DNA of 64,000 nt from an uncultured Shewanella sp. (GCA_947503555.1 CANNEE010000014.1:62001-126000); one strand, 5' to 3'; shown: positions 1-10,699, counted from the stretch's first letter. The notes: a model not told the origin generated them from the letters alone. Made by a program: numbers and translations.

Positions 1-1388
1 AGGATATCAACCTTAATGTCTAGGTGAAGCTCACCCATACCTTTAAGGATGGTTTCGCCTGAATCTTCGTCAGTTTCAACTTGGAAAGAAGGATCTTCTG
101 CAACCATCTTACCGATAGCGATACCCATCTTCTCAGTAGAACCTTTATCTTTAGGCGCAACAGCGATAGAGATTACTGGCTCAGGGAAGATCATTGGCTC
201 AAGAGTACAAGGCGCTTTAACATCACATAGAGTGTGACCAGTTTGAACGTTCTTCATACCTACAACAGCGATGATGTCACCAGCTTGTGCAGTAGTTAGT
301 TCGTTACGCTCGTCTGCTTGCATCTCAACCATACGGCCGATACGCTCAGTCTTACCAGTAGCACTGTTAAGTACAGTGTCACCTTTGTTCATTACACCTG
401 AGTAGATACGGATGAAGGTTAGGGCGCCGAAGCGGTCATCCATAATCTTAAATGCTAGTGCACGTAGAGGCTCTTTTGCATCAACAGTTGCAACTTCACC
501 TGTTGGCTCACCAGTTTCTTTGTCAGTCAGTGGCTGAGGATCAACTTCAGTTGGAGCTGGTAGGTAATCTACAACAGCGTCAAGAACTAGCTGAACACCC
601 TTGTTCTTAAATGCAGAACCACAGAATGTTGGGAAGAATGCTAGGTCACGAGTACCTTTACGGATACAAGCTTTTAGTTGCTCGATGGTAGGCTCTTCAC
701 CTTCCATGTAAGCTTCCATTAGGTCGTCGTCCATTTCTACCGCAGTTTCGATTAGCTCTTCACGGTAAGTTTCAACGTCGTCAACCATATCAGCAGGGAT
801 ATCTTGGATTTCGTAGTTTTCTGGAAGACCAGTGTCATCCCATACGAAAGCTTTACGGCTTAGTAGGTCAACAACACCAACGAAATCATCTTCACGACCG
901 ATAGGAAGAACCATAACTAGTGGCTTAGCACCTAGTACGTTCTTAACTTGGTCAACAACACGGAAGAAGTCAGCACCCATACGGTCTAGCTTGTTAACGA
1001 AGATCAGACGAGATACTTCTGATTCGTTAGCATAACGCCAGTTAGTTTCTGACTGAGGCTCAACACCACCAGAACCACAGAATACACCAACACCACCGTC
1101 AAGTACTTTTAGAGAACGATATACTTCAACTGTGAAGTCAACGTGACCAGGAGTATCGATAACGTTTAGACGGTGATCATTCCAGAAACAGCTTACCGCT
1201 GCTGATTGGATAGTAATACCACGCTCAGCTTCCTGTTCCATGAAGTCAGTTGTTGACTCGCCATCATGAACTTCACCAGTCTTATGGATTTGACCAGTTA
1301 GCTTTAGGATACGCTCAGTTGTCGTGGTCTTACCCGCATCAACGTGAGCGAAAATACCAATGTTTCTGTACTTTGATAAATCAGTCAT
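1..1388 (-). CDS. fusB: Elongation factor G, second paralogue (3' part off the window)
   Basis: Translational GTPase that moves tRNA and mRNA through the ribosome after peptide bond formation. About 462 N-terminal residues are visible. The GTP-binding G1 motif AHVDAGKTT lies at residues 14-22, followed by the switch region [10 protein letters not shown], the G3 motif DTPGH and the G4 motif NKLD; domain II follows. The N-terminus [20 protein letters not shown], and the absence of rpsL/rpsG/tuf neighbours upstream, fit the stand-alone second EF-G of Shewanella rather than the str-operon copy. The reading frame is intact to the window edge. A possible -10 hexamer TATACT on the minus strand is at 1429-1434. 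Whether this copy works in elongation or in recycling cannot be told from the sequence. Confidence 0.95.
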   Translation of the reverse strand, partial: MTDLSKYRNIGIFAHVDAGKTTTTERILKLTGQIHKTGEVHDGESTTDFMEQEAERGITIQSAAVSCFWNDHRLNVIDTPGHVDFTVEVYRSLKVLDGGVGVFCGSGGVEPQSETNWRYANESEVSRLIFVNKLDRMGADFFRVVDQVKNVLGAKPLVMVLPIGREDDFVGVVDLLSRKAFVWDDTGLPENYEIQDIPADMVDDVETYREELIETAVEMDDDLMEAYMEGEEPTIEQLKACIRKGTRDLAFFPTFCGSAFKNKGVQLVLDAVVDYLPAPTEVDPQPLTDKETGEPTGEVATVDAKEPLRALAFKIMDDRFGALTFIRIYSGVMNKGDTVLNSATGKTERIGRMVEMQADERNELTTAQAGDIIAVVGMKNVQTGHTLCDVKAPCTLEPMIFPEPVISIAVAPKDKGSTEKMGIAIGKMVAEDPSFQVETDEDSGETILKGMGELHLDIKVDI

Positions 1389-1973
1389 TTTTCTACTCTG
1401 TTTGAGTTACGTTCTAAAATTCGGGGGAAGTATATCAATACTTTTGCCAAAGTTTTATCTGTTTTTATGAAAATCTTCCAAATAAAGTAAAAAAGGCGGT
1501 TTTAAAAGGATGATTTGGCTGTTAGTATCGTACGATTAGGCTGGTTTATTTTCTTGACTAGTCAGTCAAAATTTCTTCTCGTCTTTACTACTCTTCCTGC
1601 CTTTTCGTTAGTCATGTCAGCTTTGGCAATTGATCAAAACGCATTTTAATCAATGCCTTAATAAGATTCTCTCTTTGAATTGTTGATAGGTGTTTACGCG
1701 TCCGATTAGTGAATAAGCCTGATAGAGTCAAGCCTTGAAGGCTTTTTGTTGGCTCAGCATTGGCTTTTCGAATTGTTTTTTTAATGAGCAATTATTTTTG
1801 CTCTATTTTACTTATTCAAGGCCATATTCGCTAAAAATGTCATCATTTTGGATGAAGTTTGCGGTGTTTAAGGTCAAAAGCGGGTGAACACATGCAGTTG
1901 AAATAGGCATGCATGGGGCGAGCATGCCTATGTGATGACCTGATCCACTCATTAAGCGGCAATCTAGAATTAG
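1389..1973. other. 585-bp gene-free region
   Basis: Upstream of the EF-G gene and downstream of the metallo-hydrolase gene. No ORF with a convincing ribosome-binding site was found on either strand. It holds a near-palindrome TTGACTAGTCAGTCAA around 1554-1569 and a short plus-strand terminator-like hairpin at 1730-1748. No tRNA, riboswitch or repeat was recognised. Confidence 0.5.
1730..1748 (+). terminator. Small terminator-like hairpin
   Basis: Stem AAGCCT / AGGCTT with loop TGA followed by a run of T. It points along the plus strand although no plus-strand gene lies upstream in the window, so it may end an unseen short transcript or be chance. Confidence 0.3.
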
Positions 1974-2852
1974 CTATAACCCTCTATAAAGCGTTTCAAT
2001 CCACTTATCTTGGCTGATGAATCGCCAGCCCCAACCTTGCCACTGGGCAGGGAGTCCTATCGCCTTCATCTGTTCTAAGGATTTACCTTGGGATTTAAGC
2101 GTTTGAGCCCAGTTAATTGTCTCATCCAGCATCTGTTTAAATCTAATCAGGTCTTGTTTATTGGCCAGATCACCATGGCCGGGAATGACTTTAGTGTTAT
2201 CGCTAATAAGGGTTAGCGCTTTAGCCACACTTTGCTGGTAGCCGAGAACCGAGCCTCCCGCATTAAGGTCGATATAGGGAAACCTGTCTTTAAAGAAAAG
2301 GTCGCCCATATGTAGCACAGACAGATCGTCCCAAAGAATGATGGAGTCACCATCTGTATGCCCTGGGCCCAAATGAATGACCTTTAGTGTGTTGCCATTA
2401 AAATGGATCTTGATGCCATTATCATAGGTGATAACCGGAAGTGCAGATTTAGGTGTATCGCTATTGGATGATAAGCGCTTCAGCACATTATGGTGTGCCA
2501 TTATGGTGCCATGTTCGGCAAAGTGCTGATTTCCGCCTGTATGGTCGCCGTGGTAATGGGTATTAATAATGTACTTTGCGGGCTGCGGATTGATCTGCTT
2601 TAGGGCTAAAGCAATTTTGTCTGCAAGTGGAGCAAACTGATCGTCAATGATAACAATGCCATCATTACCTGCTGACACACCGATATTGCCTCCCGCGCCA
2701 GTGAGCATAAAGCTGGTGTCAGTCAGTTTTATTGCATTGATAGTGACCTTGGCGAATCTATCATCGTTAGCCGACACACTTATCGTGCTGACGAAAACGA
2801 GTGTGATGACAGATAGAGCTAATCTTAATACTGACTTTGTTTCTAACGGCAT
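1974..2852 (-). CDS. Secreted metallo-beta-lactamase-fold hydrolase
   Basis: A 292-aa MBL-superfamily enzyme. Residues 1-28 look like a Sec signal peptide ending VSA-ND, so it should act in the periplasm. The binuclear metal site is visible: HYHGDH at residues 99-104, a second histidine in GHTDGD, the bridging Asp in HMGDLFF, and the third-site His in IPGHGD. The arrangement is that of the broad periplasmic MBL group (metallo-hydrolases, including proteins near subclass B lactamases); the substrate cannot be assigned. It is downstream of the RND operon on the same strand but separated from it by a terminator hairpin at 2908-2932, so it is probably transcribed independently. Confidence 0.8.
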   Translation of the reverse strand: MPLETKSVLRLALSVITLVFVSTISVSANDDRFAKVTINAIKLTDTSFMLTGAGGNIGVSAGNDGIVIIDDQFAPLADKIALALKQINPQPAKYIINTHYHGDHTGGNQHFAEHGTIMAHHNVLKRLSSNSDTPKSALPVITYDNGIKIHFNGNTLKVIHLGPGHTDGDSIILWDDLSVLHMGDLFFKDRFPYIDLNAGGSVLGYQQSVAKALTLISDNTKVIPGHGDLANKQDLIRFKQMLDETINWAQTLKSQGKSLEQMKAIGLPAQWQGWGWRFISQDKWIETLYRGL

Positions 2853-2907
2853 AGGGTTTCCTTGCTTTAGCGTGATAGTAATAAGTTAGCCTGAAGCAAG
2901 AAAAAGT

Positions 2908-2932
2908 AAAGGCTGCAAATAGTGCAGCCTTT
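2908..2932. terminator. Bidirectional terminator between RND operon and MBL gene
   Basis: Stem AAAGGCTGCA / TGCAGCCTTT with loop AATAG. On the minus strand it is followed by ACTTTTTC and so can end the RND operon; on the plus strand by ATTAT. Confidence 0.75.
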
Positions 2933-2952
2933 ATTATATTGACTTCAAGTAT

Positions 2953-5900
2953 TTACTTTGACTGTGCAGAGGCAAAGGGCAGCAGACGGTTAGCGATAGT
3001 GTCAGCTTGACCAAGGGCCATGGCCGATCTATGTCTGAGTCGATACAGTGCCTGATAGCAAAGTGGTACTAGATAGAGACTGGTCAAGGTTGAAAAGGTC
3101 AGTCCGCCGATAATCGCAATCGCCATGGGGGCGTAAGACGGTCCGCCGCCACCTATTTGGGTATCACCCATAGCTAAAGGCACTAGCCCAAGTACCGTGG
3201 TGCCTACCGTCATTAACACTGGGCGTAGACGGGTAATACACACGTTAGAGATAGTGCTTGAAAGCTTGTCCAGCGCAGGCGTCTTTTGGTTTATCTGATC
3301 GACTAACACTATGCCGTTGTTGACGACTATGCCCATCAAGATAAGTATGCCTATCATCGACATGACCCCCATGGAAGTGCCGGTAAGTAGTAAGGCCCAA
3401 AATACACCTGTGATAGAGAACAGAATGGAGGTGATAATCGCTGTCGGTAACACTAATGACTCAAAGAGCGCCGCCATTACGATATAGATCATGGCGATGG
3501 CCAAAATCATGTTGGTGACCATAATCGCTTGGTCTTCATCCTGACGCTGAAAGCCGCCTCTAAGACTGTAACCATAACCCGATGGAAAGTTGATGCTCTC
3601 CATCACTTGCGAGATTTTATCTCTGGCTTCATCTGTGGTCAGCTCATCTAAGTTAGCGCCGATAGACAGTGAGGTTTGTCTGTCATAATGACGAATTGTG
3701 TCAAACCTTGGCTGAATGCGAATATCGGCCAAACTATCGAGCGTGTATACCCGCTCACCTTGGCGAATAATAGGAAGCTGTTTTAACTTCTCTAATGAAT
3801 CACGCCACTGTTTGCCATATAACAGCTCGATACGCAGTTCACCCGTAGGATCATGGCGAAATGAGCGTAAAGGAGAGCCACGCAGTGCCATAGAGATACT
3901 TCTGGCAAGCTCGCTTAAGGAGAGATCTAACCTTGCCGCCATTTGGCGATTAAGTTCGATAATCACTTCTTGTTGAGCACCATTTAGCTCTGAACGCACA
4001 TCGACGAGTCCCTCGACCGCAGCTAGCTGTGGAATGATCTGCTCGCTAAGGGTGATAAGCTCACTGGTAGAGCGTCCCGTGAGGCTAAGACGTATGCCGT
4101 TGTTTTCTCTGCCCCAGCCAAATTGCGGTTTAGCGATAGAAAACTTAGGGAAGCCTTCACGTATCTGCTTTTTAAGTGCCTTAACATCGACATCTATCCC
4201 TTTCTTAAGAATGATGGTCGACTGACCTCTATTCGGTGCATAGTAACTATAGACAGAATCGATATAGAATTTGTCTTTGTTGGCATACAGATAGTCTTCC
4301 ATACGATTGATCATCGCTTCGGTGACATCCAGCTTATGACGACCTTCAACTTGATAATTGATAAATAGACGCTCTGTGCTGTCACTGTCATTTTGATCCC
4401 CAGTTACCATACTAAGCGGCAGAGCTGTCGATGCGAGCAATACCACGGCAATAAAGGTCGATATCTTAGGGTGAGCCAATACCCAGTTAAGACTATTCTG
4501 ATAGCGCTGCTTTAGCTTGAATCTGTTCTCTTTTGCTTCTTGGGGAGCGATATCAAAGTCGAGCTTAGTGAGCAGCAAAGGGATCAGTGTCTTGGCTACA
4601 AGCAATGAGGCGGCTAAGGAGATACAGATAGCAATAGCAACATGCTCAAGGAAGATGGTGAGCTCAACTTTTACACCAAAAATATTGGGCAGAAACACTA
4701 TGGCTGTGGTTAGAGTGCCCGCCAGTACGGCTAATGCCACTTTCTCCACGCCTGTAATAACGCCTTTATGTTTAGCAGCGCTTGTCTCGACTCCAGTTTG
4801 ATTAGCTTGGGCCTGTTTCTCCTGTAAAACACTTTCTGTGACGACAACGGCGTTATCGATAAGCATACCGACCGCCAATAAAAGTCCCATCATGGAGAGA
4901 ATGTTAAGGCTATAACCTAACAGATACATAGCTGCTAAGGTCATGCCGATGGAAATAGGTACCGAGGACACCACTATCAAGGTCATCTTGATGTTGCGCA
5001 AAAACAGATAAAGCACGGCAAACGAGAGTAGGGCGCCTATGCCGCCAGCCATTAACAGATCCGACAGTGACGATTTCACGCCACTGGCTTGATCTTCCAT
5101 GATATAAAGCTTGATACCATTGAACTGCTTATCTTGTTTGGCATTTTCAATAACCTTAAGTACTCGCTCAGAGACGGCGACTAGGTTTGCCCCCGACTCT
5201 TTAAAGACATCTAAGCCTACGGCATAGTTTTGATCTAGATGTCTACCGTCGAATCTTTCAGGCAAAGTGTAGGTGACAGTGGCAATATCCCTAAGGTGGA
5301 TACCGTTGCCAAGCATAATGGATTCTATCTCCTGTAGGCTTTTAAACTCGCCTTTAGGTGATACTTGGTACACTCTGGCATCGGCACGCAAAATGCCCGC
5401 GCTGACAACAAAGTTTTCCTTAGCAAGGCGCCCATTGAGCTCAGTTGCCGAGATGCCGCTGGCCGCGAGCTTATTAGCATCGACTTTGATTTCAATCTGC
5501 TTTTTCTCTACGCCATAAAGGGTCACTTGAGAGACGCCATCGACTCGTTCTAATGGCTTTTTCAGCTGTTTCTCAAGGAGATCAAATGCGCCAGAGAGTT
5601 CTCGCTGACTCGATATTCTCACTGTGAGTACGGGCATATCGGCGGTTGAGAATTGACGAATAAAGACACGCTCAACATCGCTTGGTAAAAGATGCCTTAC
5701 TGCGTCGACTTTCTCTCTCGCCTCAAGGCTTTTGGTGGAGACATTCTCGTCCCACTTCATTCTCAGCTCGATTTCAGCGCCATCTTGGGATGAGCGAGAA
5801 CGCATCTGCTCAATGCCGCCCATGGTAGCAAGTGACTCTTCTAAAACATTAGTGATCTCACGTTCAACCTCAGCAGGTGTCGAGCCTTTATAAGGAACAT

Positions 5901-6042
5901 CGACAACCACTTGCGGGATTTCTATGCCGGGAAACATCTCCAGAGGCAATAGTCGGCTCGACGCTAAACCAAATAGCAAAATAGCGAAAAAGAACATGCT
6001 AGTGGTAACAGGCCGTTTTAGGGCAAGTTTAGTCATACTCAT
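2953..6042 (-). CDS. RND efflux permease (HAE1-type), second of tandem pair
   Basis: A 1029-aa inner-membrane proton-driven drug/solute exporter subunit. It begins with the usual first transmembrane helix after a short cytoplasmic N-terminus (RPVTTSMFFF), has two large periplasmic loops and the central helix bundle with GMLIDNAVVV, the charged helix-4 region that carries the proton relay in RND pumps. Length is standard. It starts three bases after the stop of the first permease, with GGGAG upstream, so the two are translationally linked. Two permeases with one adaptor recall MdtABC, where the permeases form a mixed trimer; here that is inference. No outer-membrane factor gene is adjacent, so a TolC-type channel encoded elsewhere is expected. 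Substrate unknown. Confidence 0.9.
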   Translation of the reverse strand: MSMTKLALKRPVTTSMFFFAILLFGLASSRLLPLEMFPGIEIPQVVVDVPYKGSTPAEVEREITNVLEESLATMGGIEQMRSRSSQDGAEIELRMKWDENVSTKSLEAREKVDAVRHLLPSDVERVFIRQFSTADMPVLTVRISSQRELSGAFDLLEKQLKKPLERVDGVSQVTLYGVEKKQIEIKVDANKLAASGISATELNGRLAKENFVVSAGILRADARVYQVSPKGEFKSLQEIESIMLGNGIHLRDIATVTYTLPERFDGRHLDQNYAVGLDVFKESGANLVAVSERVLKVIENAKQDKQFNGIKLYIMEDQASGVKSSLSDLLMAGGIGALLSFAVLYLFLRNIKMTLIVVSSVPISIGMTLAAMYLLGYSLNILSMMGLLLAVGMLIDNAVVVTESVLQEKQAQANQTGVETSAAKHKGVITGVEKVALAVLAGTLTTAIVFLPNIFGVKVELTIFLEHVAIAICISLAASLLVAKTLIPLLLTKLDFDIAPQEAKENRFKLKQRYQNSLNWVLAHPKISTFIAVVLLASTALPLSMVTGDQNDSDSTERLFINYQVEGRHKLDVTEAMINRMEDYLYANKDKFYIDSVYSYYAPNRGQSTIILKKGIDVDVKALKKQIREGFPKFSIAKPQFGWGRENNGIRLSLTGRSTSELITLSEQIIPQLAAVEGLVDVRSELNGAQQEVIIELNRQMAARLDLSLSELARSISMALRGSPLRSFRHDPTGELRIELLYGKQWRDSLEKLKQLPIIRQGERVYTLDSLADIRIQPRFDTIRHYDRQTSLSIGANLDELTTDEARDKISQVMESINFPSGYGYSLRGGFQRQDEDQAIMVTNMILAIAMIYIVMAALFESLVLPTAIITSILFSITGVFWALLLTGTSMGVMSMIGILILMGIVVNNGIVLVDQINQKTPALDKLSSTISNVCITRLRPVLMTVGTTVLGLVPLAMGDTQIGGGGPSYAPMAIAIIGGLTFSTLTSLYLVPLCYQALYRLRHRSAMALGQADTIANRLLPFASAQSK

Positions 6043-6044
6043 AT

Positions 6045-9000
6045 TTAAGCTCCCTGTCCAGCGGGCTCAGAGTCCTCATCAGCTTCTAAGGCTGAGGCTA
6101 TTTTTTGCTTAAGCGACGGTTTATCAAATTGCTTTCTATCAAAGAGGGAGTAAAGCACAGGGATCACCACTAAGGTCAGCAAGGTCGCAAAACAGAGACC
6201 AAAGATAACGGTAATGGCCATAGGTGCGCGTATCTCACTGCCGTCACCCAAACCAAAGGCCATTGGTGATAAACCAAGTGCTGTGGTGAGTGTCGTCATA
6301 ATAATAGGACGCAGGCGAGATTGAGCCGCTTGAGTGACAGCTTGCAGTTTTTCTATGCCTTCAGTTCTTAGCTGGTTAATTCTATCCACCAGAACGATGG
6401 CGTTATTCACCACTATGCCCGCTAGCATGATGAGGCCGATAAACACCACCACACTGATATGGGTTTGAGTGATATAGAGCCCCAATACACTGCCTCCTAC
6501 CGCCATAGGTACGGCAAATAGAATAAGCAAAGGATGTAGCAGGGATTCAAACTGACTGGCCATCACGAGATAGACAAGGAATACCGCTAGTAGTAGTGCG
6601 ATTTGCAGCGACTTAAAGGAGTGTTCCATCTCCTCATTTTGACCACCAAAGCGCGCTTGAATCGAGCTAGGTAGCACTTGATTACCCAAGATTTCTCTCG
6701 CCTCTAGAACCGCTTCGTTAAGATCGCCATAAGCCAAGTTTGCCGACACTATGGCTACCCGCTGTTGACTAATACGGTTGATAGCCGATGGACCTAGTTT
6801 TAGCTCCACACGGGCAACTGCGCTCAGTGGAAGGGGCTGGCTACTATTGGGGTTGATAATCATATTGTGAATATCGCTAATTTGGTCGCGTTCTGTTTCT
6901 TCGCTGCGAACCAAAATATCCACTTTACGATCCCTAACAGTGTATTGACTGGCCACTGTGCCACCTATGCGCTGGGCAATGCGGGTCGAAATTGTTGGTG
7001 CATCCATACCCAATGCTGCTAGGCGAGCATGGTCAAAATGAATGCTTAGTTCAGGTTGTCCTTCGCGCAGACTGGTGTTGACGTCGGCAAAACGGTCTGA
7101 CTCGCCTAAGGCTGCAACCAGTTTGTCGGCGGTGGTTTTTAGCTGATCTAACTCGTAACCATTAAGCTCAATCTCTAGTGGTGTTTTAAAGCTAAAGAGC
7201 TCTGGATGTTGAATCTTAGCTTCTAGCTCAGGAATGCGTGCACTGGTGCGTCTGAGTATACGAGAAACTTCGTCAAAGGCAGCGCTGTCGGCAAGTACCA
7301 CTTGCAGTCGGCCCCAGTTTTCACCGCCGCGAGTCGTATCTGATGTCATCAAGCCGCCACTGCCCGCTTGGCTGTAAGCGTGTTTGACATTAGGATTGTC
7401 GCTAATCGCAAGGGCGAGAGTCTGTAATACCTTATCAGTGGTTGTCACTTCCGTTCCTGGTGGCAGCAGCACTTCGACATAAAACTCACCTTGATTCATC
7501 GGTGGGATCAGCTCCATGCCTAGCTTAGGAACTAAGCTTGCGCAGGCAAGGGTAGTGGCTATCGCAATCGATAGTGTGATGAGCCTGAACTTTAACGCAG
7601 CGGCGAGTAGTTTATGATAGAGACGCTCTAGCAGTCGGTAGCCTAGGTTAAAGCCACCACTAATAGGACGCATAATTAAGCCTGCCAACCAAGAGAAGAA
7701 ACGGGTGAGCACAATGGAAAGAATTAACACGCATCTAGGTAGGTAGTTGAATAGTAAAAGAAATGGAAAGCTAAATACAGTGGCGCTGTAATGCTTCACC
7801 TTAGCCAGTTTTGTTTCTGGTTTTGGTTTAGCCGCTTTTTTCACAAGTGGTGGCAGTGATTTGAACCCTTCACGTGATGCCAACATAGGAATACTGGTGA
7901 GTGCGACTAACAAAGAGGCTAGCAGTGCAAAGGTGACGGTTAAGGCTTGATCTGAGAACAGTGCCCCTGCAATACCATCGACAAAGACTAGAGGAACAAA
8001 TACCGCCAGTGTGGTCATGGTCGACGCAAAAATAGCGCCAGCAACTTCTTTAGTTCCTTGTACAGCTGCTTCCAGTTTCCCCATGCCTAATGATTTACAG
8101 CGGTCGATATTTTCTAACACTACAATGGCGTTATCGACCAGCAAACCAACGGCGAGAGCGATACCACCTAGTGACATGATGTTTAGACTGATATCGGCAA
8201 AGTACATCATGTTAAATGTGGCGATAACAGAGAAGGGGATTGAGATAGAGATAATGAGTGTCGGTAAAATATCCTTCAGGAAAAGGTAGATGATAAACAT
8301 GGCCAGTAGACCACCGATAAGCGCAGCAGAGGTTACTTCATTGACGGCGCTTTGAATAAACTGTGATTGGTCGTAAATAACGGTAAGTTTAGCCTGCTCA
8401 TCCTTTTGCTCAATCTTATCCAATTGTGCTTTTACTTTACGGGCAACAGCGACTGTGTTGGCATCGCCTTCCTTATAGATAGCCAACTCAATAGACTCTT
8501 CACTTTTGATGCGGGTGATATCGCTACGTTCTTTATGGGCGTCGATAATCTCGGCAACCTCAAATAATCGCACTAAGGTTTGTCCGTCCCTAAAGACCAC
8601 TATCTGGCCTAATTCATCTAAGGAGTTAAACTGGTTAAGGGTTCTAACCAGATACTCTTTATCCCCTTGAATGACTTTGCCTGCTGAGAGGTTGATGTTT
8701 TCAGCCGCGATACGTGCCTTTATAAGGTCGGCATTGAGATTAAGTTGAGCCAGTTTCTCTTGGTTAAGCTGAATGTGCACTTCTTGCTCAAGGCCGCCGG
8801 ATAATCTTACAGCGGCCACACCTGAGAGTGACTCTAGTTGGCGCTTTATCTCCTCTTCTGCATAGGTGCGCATCTGCTTTAATTCATGTTCATCGGCATT
8901 AGGCTGTGATAATGCCAGCCTGACGATGGGATCGAGGTTTGGATTAAATCTCAGTAGTAGGGGCTTTTTCACATCCAGTGGTAATTCTATGGTATCAAGC

Positions 9001-9332
9001 TTCTCCCTTACATCTAGGCTCGCCATATCCATATCCGTGCCCCATTCAAACTCCAAAATGACATCGGAGAGTCCCGAGCGAGAAACAGAATTGATTTTGC
9101 GCAGGCCTTTGACTATGCCAGCGGCTTCTTCGATGGGCTTAGAGACTAGCTGCTCAACTTCTACTGGCGCAGCACCTTCATACTGAGTACGTATAGTAAT
9201 ACTTGGATAGCTTAGATCTGGCAGCAGTTTCACTGCCAGTCTAGAGAAGCCCACCATACCAAAAAGCATGATGGCAAGCATAAACATCCAGACGGTAACG
9301 GGTCTGTTGACCGAAGTGTTAATTATCGACAT
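6045..9332 (-). CDS. RND efflux permease (HAE1-type), first of tandem pair
   Basis: A 1095-aa RND family inner-membrane transporter. The N-terminus (NRPVTVWMFMLAIMLFG) forms the first transmembrane helix; the relay helix reads GLLVDNAIVVLENI. It is longer than its partner mainly because of an extra hydrophobic stretch and basic linker around residues 500-560 (for example KKAAKPKPETKLAKVKHYSA) and a C-terminal charged tail. It lies 12 bp after the adaptor gene and directly before the second permease in one operon. The two permeases are clearly different sequences and not a recent duplication. Export substrate cannot be read from the sequence. Confidence 0.9.
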   Translation of the reverse strand: MSIINTSVNRPVTVWMFMLAIMLFGMVGFSRLAVKLLPDLSYPSITIRTQYEGAAPVEVEQLVSKPIEEAAGIVKGLRKINSVSRSGLSDVILEFEWGTDMDMASLDVREKLDTIELPLDVKKPLLLRFNPNLDPIVRLALSQPNADEHELKQMRTYAEEEIKRQLESLSGVAAVRLSGGLEQEVHIQLNQEKLAQLNLNADLIKARIAAENINLSAGKVIQGDKEYLVRTLNQFNSLDELGQIVVFRDGQTLVRLFEVAEIIDAHKERSDITRIKSEESIELAIYKEGDANTVAVARKVKAQLDKIEQKDEQAKLTVIYDQSQFIQSAVNEVTSAALIGGLLAMFIIYLFLKDILPTLIISISIPFSVIATFNMMYFADISLNIMSLGGIALAVGLLVDNAIVVLENIDRCKSLGMGKLEAAVQGTKEVAGAIFASTMTTLAVFVPLVFVDGIAGALFSDQALTVTFALLASLLVALTSIPMLASREGFKSLPPLVKKAAKPKPETKLAKVKHYSATVFSFPFLLLFNYLPRCVLILSIVLTRFFSWLAGLIMRPISGGFNLGYRLLERLYHKLLAAALKFRLITLSIAIATTLACASLVPKLGMELIPPMNQGEFYVEVLLPPGTEVTTTDKVLQTLALAISDNPNVKHAYSQAGSGGLMTSDTTRGGENWGRLQVVLADSAAFDEVSRILRRTSARIPELEAKIQHPELFSFKTPLEIELNGYELDQLKTTADKLVAALGESDRFADVNTSLREGQPELSIHFDHARLAALGMDAPTISTRIAQRIGGTVASQYTVRDRKVDILVRSEETERDQISDIHNMIINPNSSQPLPLSAVARVELKLGPSAINRISQQRVAIVSANLAYGDLNEAVLEAREILGNQVLPSSIQARFGGQNEEMEHSFKSLQIALLLAVFLVYLVMASQFESLLHPLLILFAVPMAVGGSVLGLYITQTHISVVVFIGLIMLAGIVVNNAIVLVDRINQLRTEGIEKLQAVTQAAQSRLRPIIMTTLTTALGLSPMAFGLGDGSEIRAPMAITVIFGLCFATLLTLVVIPVLYSLFDRKQFDKPSLKQKIASALEADEDSEPAGQGA

Positions 9333-9344
9333 AGGTGTACTCCC

Positions 9345-10406
9345 TTACTTTACTGCTGCAACGTCAAGGGGAGTGATAACCTCTACAAGGGAGAGATCTT
9401 TAAGGTTTTGATGACCTCGAATGACTATTTGTTCACCGCTTTCAAGGCCTGAGACGATTTCAACCGTGTCTGCTTCTCGGTAACCTAAATTCACTTCTCT
9501 GCGCTTAGCGTTTTCACCTTCAATAACATAAAGAGCAAACTGGTTGTCTTGGTTGATAACAGCGTTATAGGGCACGGTAATCACATTGGTATGGGTATCG
9601 TATTTTAGCTCGACACGGGTAAACATACCGGCTTTTAGCTTTGCATCAGGGTTAGGTACAGAAAGCGTCACTTTAAAGGTACCGCTTTGTGGGTCAACAA
9701 TCGGACTAATGCGCTCTACACTGGCTTTGATGGCATTGCTGCTATTGTGATTAGTAAATACCTCGGCTTCTTGTCCTAATTTCAAGCTATTAAGCTGTTG
9801 CTCAGGTAGATGCACTATGCCGTGGAGCTTATCTTGATTGACGATATAGAAGAGCTCTTGGAACTCTTTTGCCATATTGCCTTTTTTCACTTCGCGCTTT
9901 GCCACGACGCCATTGATGGGAGAGATGATTTGGCTTTCTTCTACCTGTAACTTAGCCAAATCACGCTTGGCGATAGCTGCTTGTAGGTTGTATTCGAGTT
10001 TAGCCATGGAGTCGGCGCTAATATACTCCTTGTTATTCATCTTTTTCAGACGCTGTAATTCTTGCTCAATAATTTTGACTTCGGCCTGTGAGCGAGCAAG
10101 GTCATAGCGTTGGCGCTTAGCATCGATAACAGCAAGTAGTTGACCTTGAGTAACCCTGTCACCCTCTTCGACTTTGATGCTTTCGACAAGGCCTGAGATG
10201 CGAGTGACTACGCGGGCTTCTTCAGGTGCTTCTAAGGTGGCGGTTGTGCTATAGAAAGATGAAACATCCCCCTTCATTACCGTAGCGGTTTCCACTGGGA
10301 CAGCATATTTTTCTTCTTCTTTCTTTTCTTCTTCACCCTGACAAGCGCTTAAAAGAGTAACAAGTGCAATAGGAAGTAGGATTTTTTTATAAGTTTTGGC
10401 GTCCAT
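9345..10406 (-). CDS. RND periplasmic adaptor lipoprotein (membrane fusion protein)
   Basis: Links the RND permeases to an outer-membrane channel. The start chosen is the ATG at 10406, preceded by AGGT; an in-frame ATG eight codons upstream has no ribosome-binding site. From this start the protein has 353 aa, a lipoprotein signal with lipobox LSAC and lipidated Cys22, then a charged EEEKKEEEK stretch, a biotinyl-lipoyl-like hairpin (ATLEAPEEARVVTRISG and INGVVAKREVKKG), a coiled coil between them, and C-terminal beta-barrel domains. It is the first gene of the operon with the two permeases. Sure of family, not of substrate. Confidence 0.88.
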   Translation of the reverse strand: MDAKTYKKILLPIALVTLLSACQGEEEKKEEEKYAVPVETATVMKGDVSSFYSTTATLEAPEEARVVTRISGLVESIKVEEGDRVTQGQLLAVIDAKRQRYDLARSQAEVKIIEQELQRLKKMNNKEYISADSMAKLEYNLQAAIAKRDLAKLQVEESQIISPINGVVAKREVKKGNMAKEFQELFYIVNQDKLHGIVHLPEQQLNSLKLGQEAEVFTNHNSSNAIKASVERISPIVDPQSGTFKVTLSVPNPDAKLKAGMFTRVELKYDTHTNVITVPYNAVINQDNQFALYVIEGENAKRREVNLGYREADTVEIVSGLESGEQIVIRGHQNLKDLSLVEVITPLDVAAVK

Positions 10407-10635
10407 GTTAAGTACCTGTTGTAATGACAATTTTGATGCTGGCTAATAAGCAGATACTATGCCAGTTTTTAAATTCATTTTATTTCAGTGTGTTAGGTGT
10501 TTTTAGGTGAGCTTAAGCTAAGTAAGAGTGTAGAATAAAAAGAAAATGTAGTGAGAATGTTTACATTTTGAGGATTTTCGCAATAACTATTGTTATCTAT
10601 GTAGTCTAAGGGGATAGGTTAGGGCATATTAAAAA

Positions 10636-10675
10636 TAAAAAATCCTGCTTAGGTAAACCTAAACAGGATTTTTTG
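10636..10675. terminator. Terminator downstream of gltA
   Basis: Long A/T-flanked hairpin: AAAAAATCCTG at one side and CAGGATTTTTT at the other, with an inner TTAGGT/ACCTAA stem. It works on both strands and separates gltA from the RND operon promoter region. Confidence 0.85.
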
Positions 10676-10699
10676 AGTGTTAGCTTAGTCGTTGAGTGT

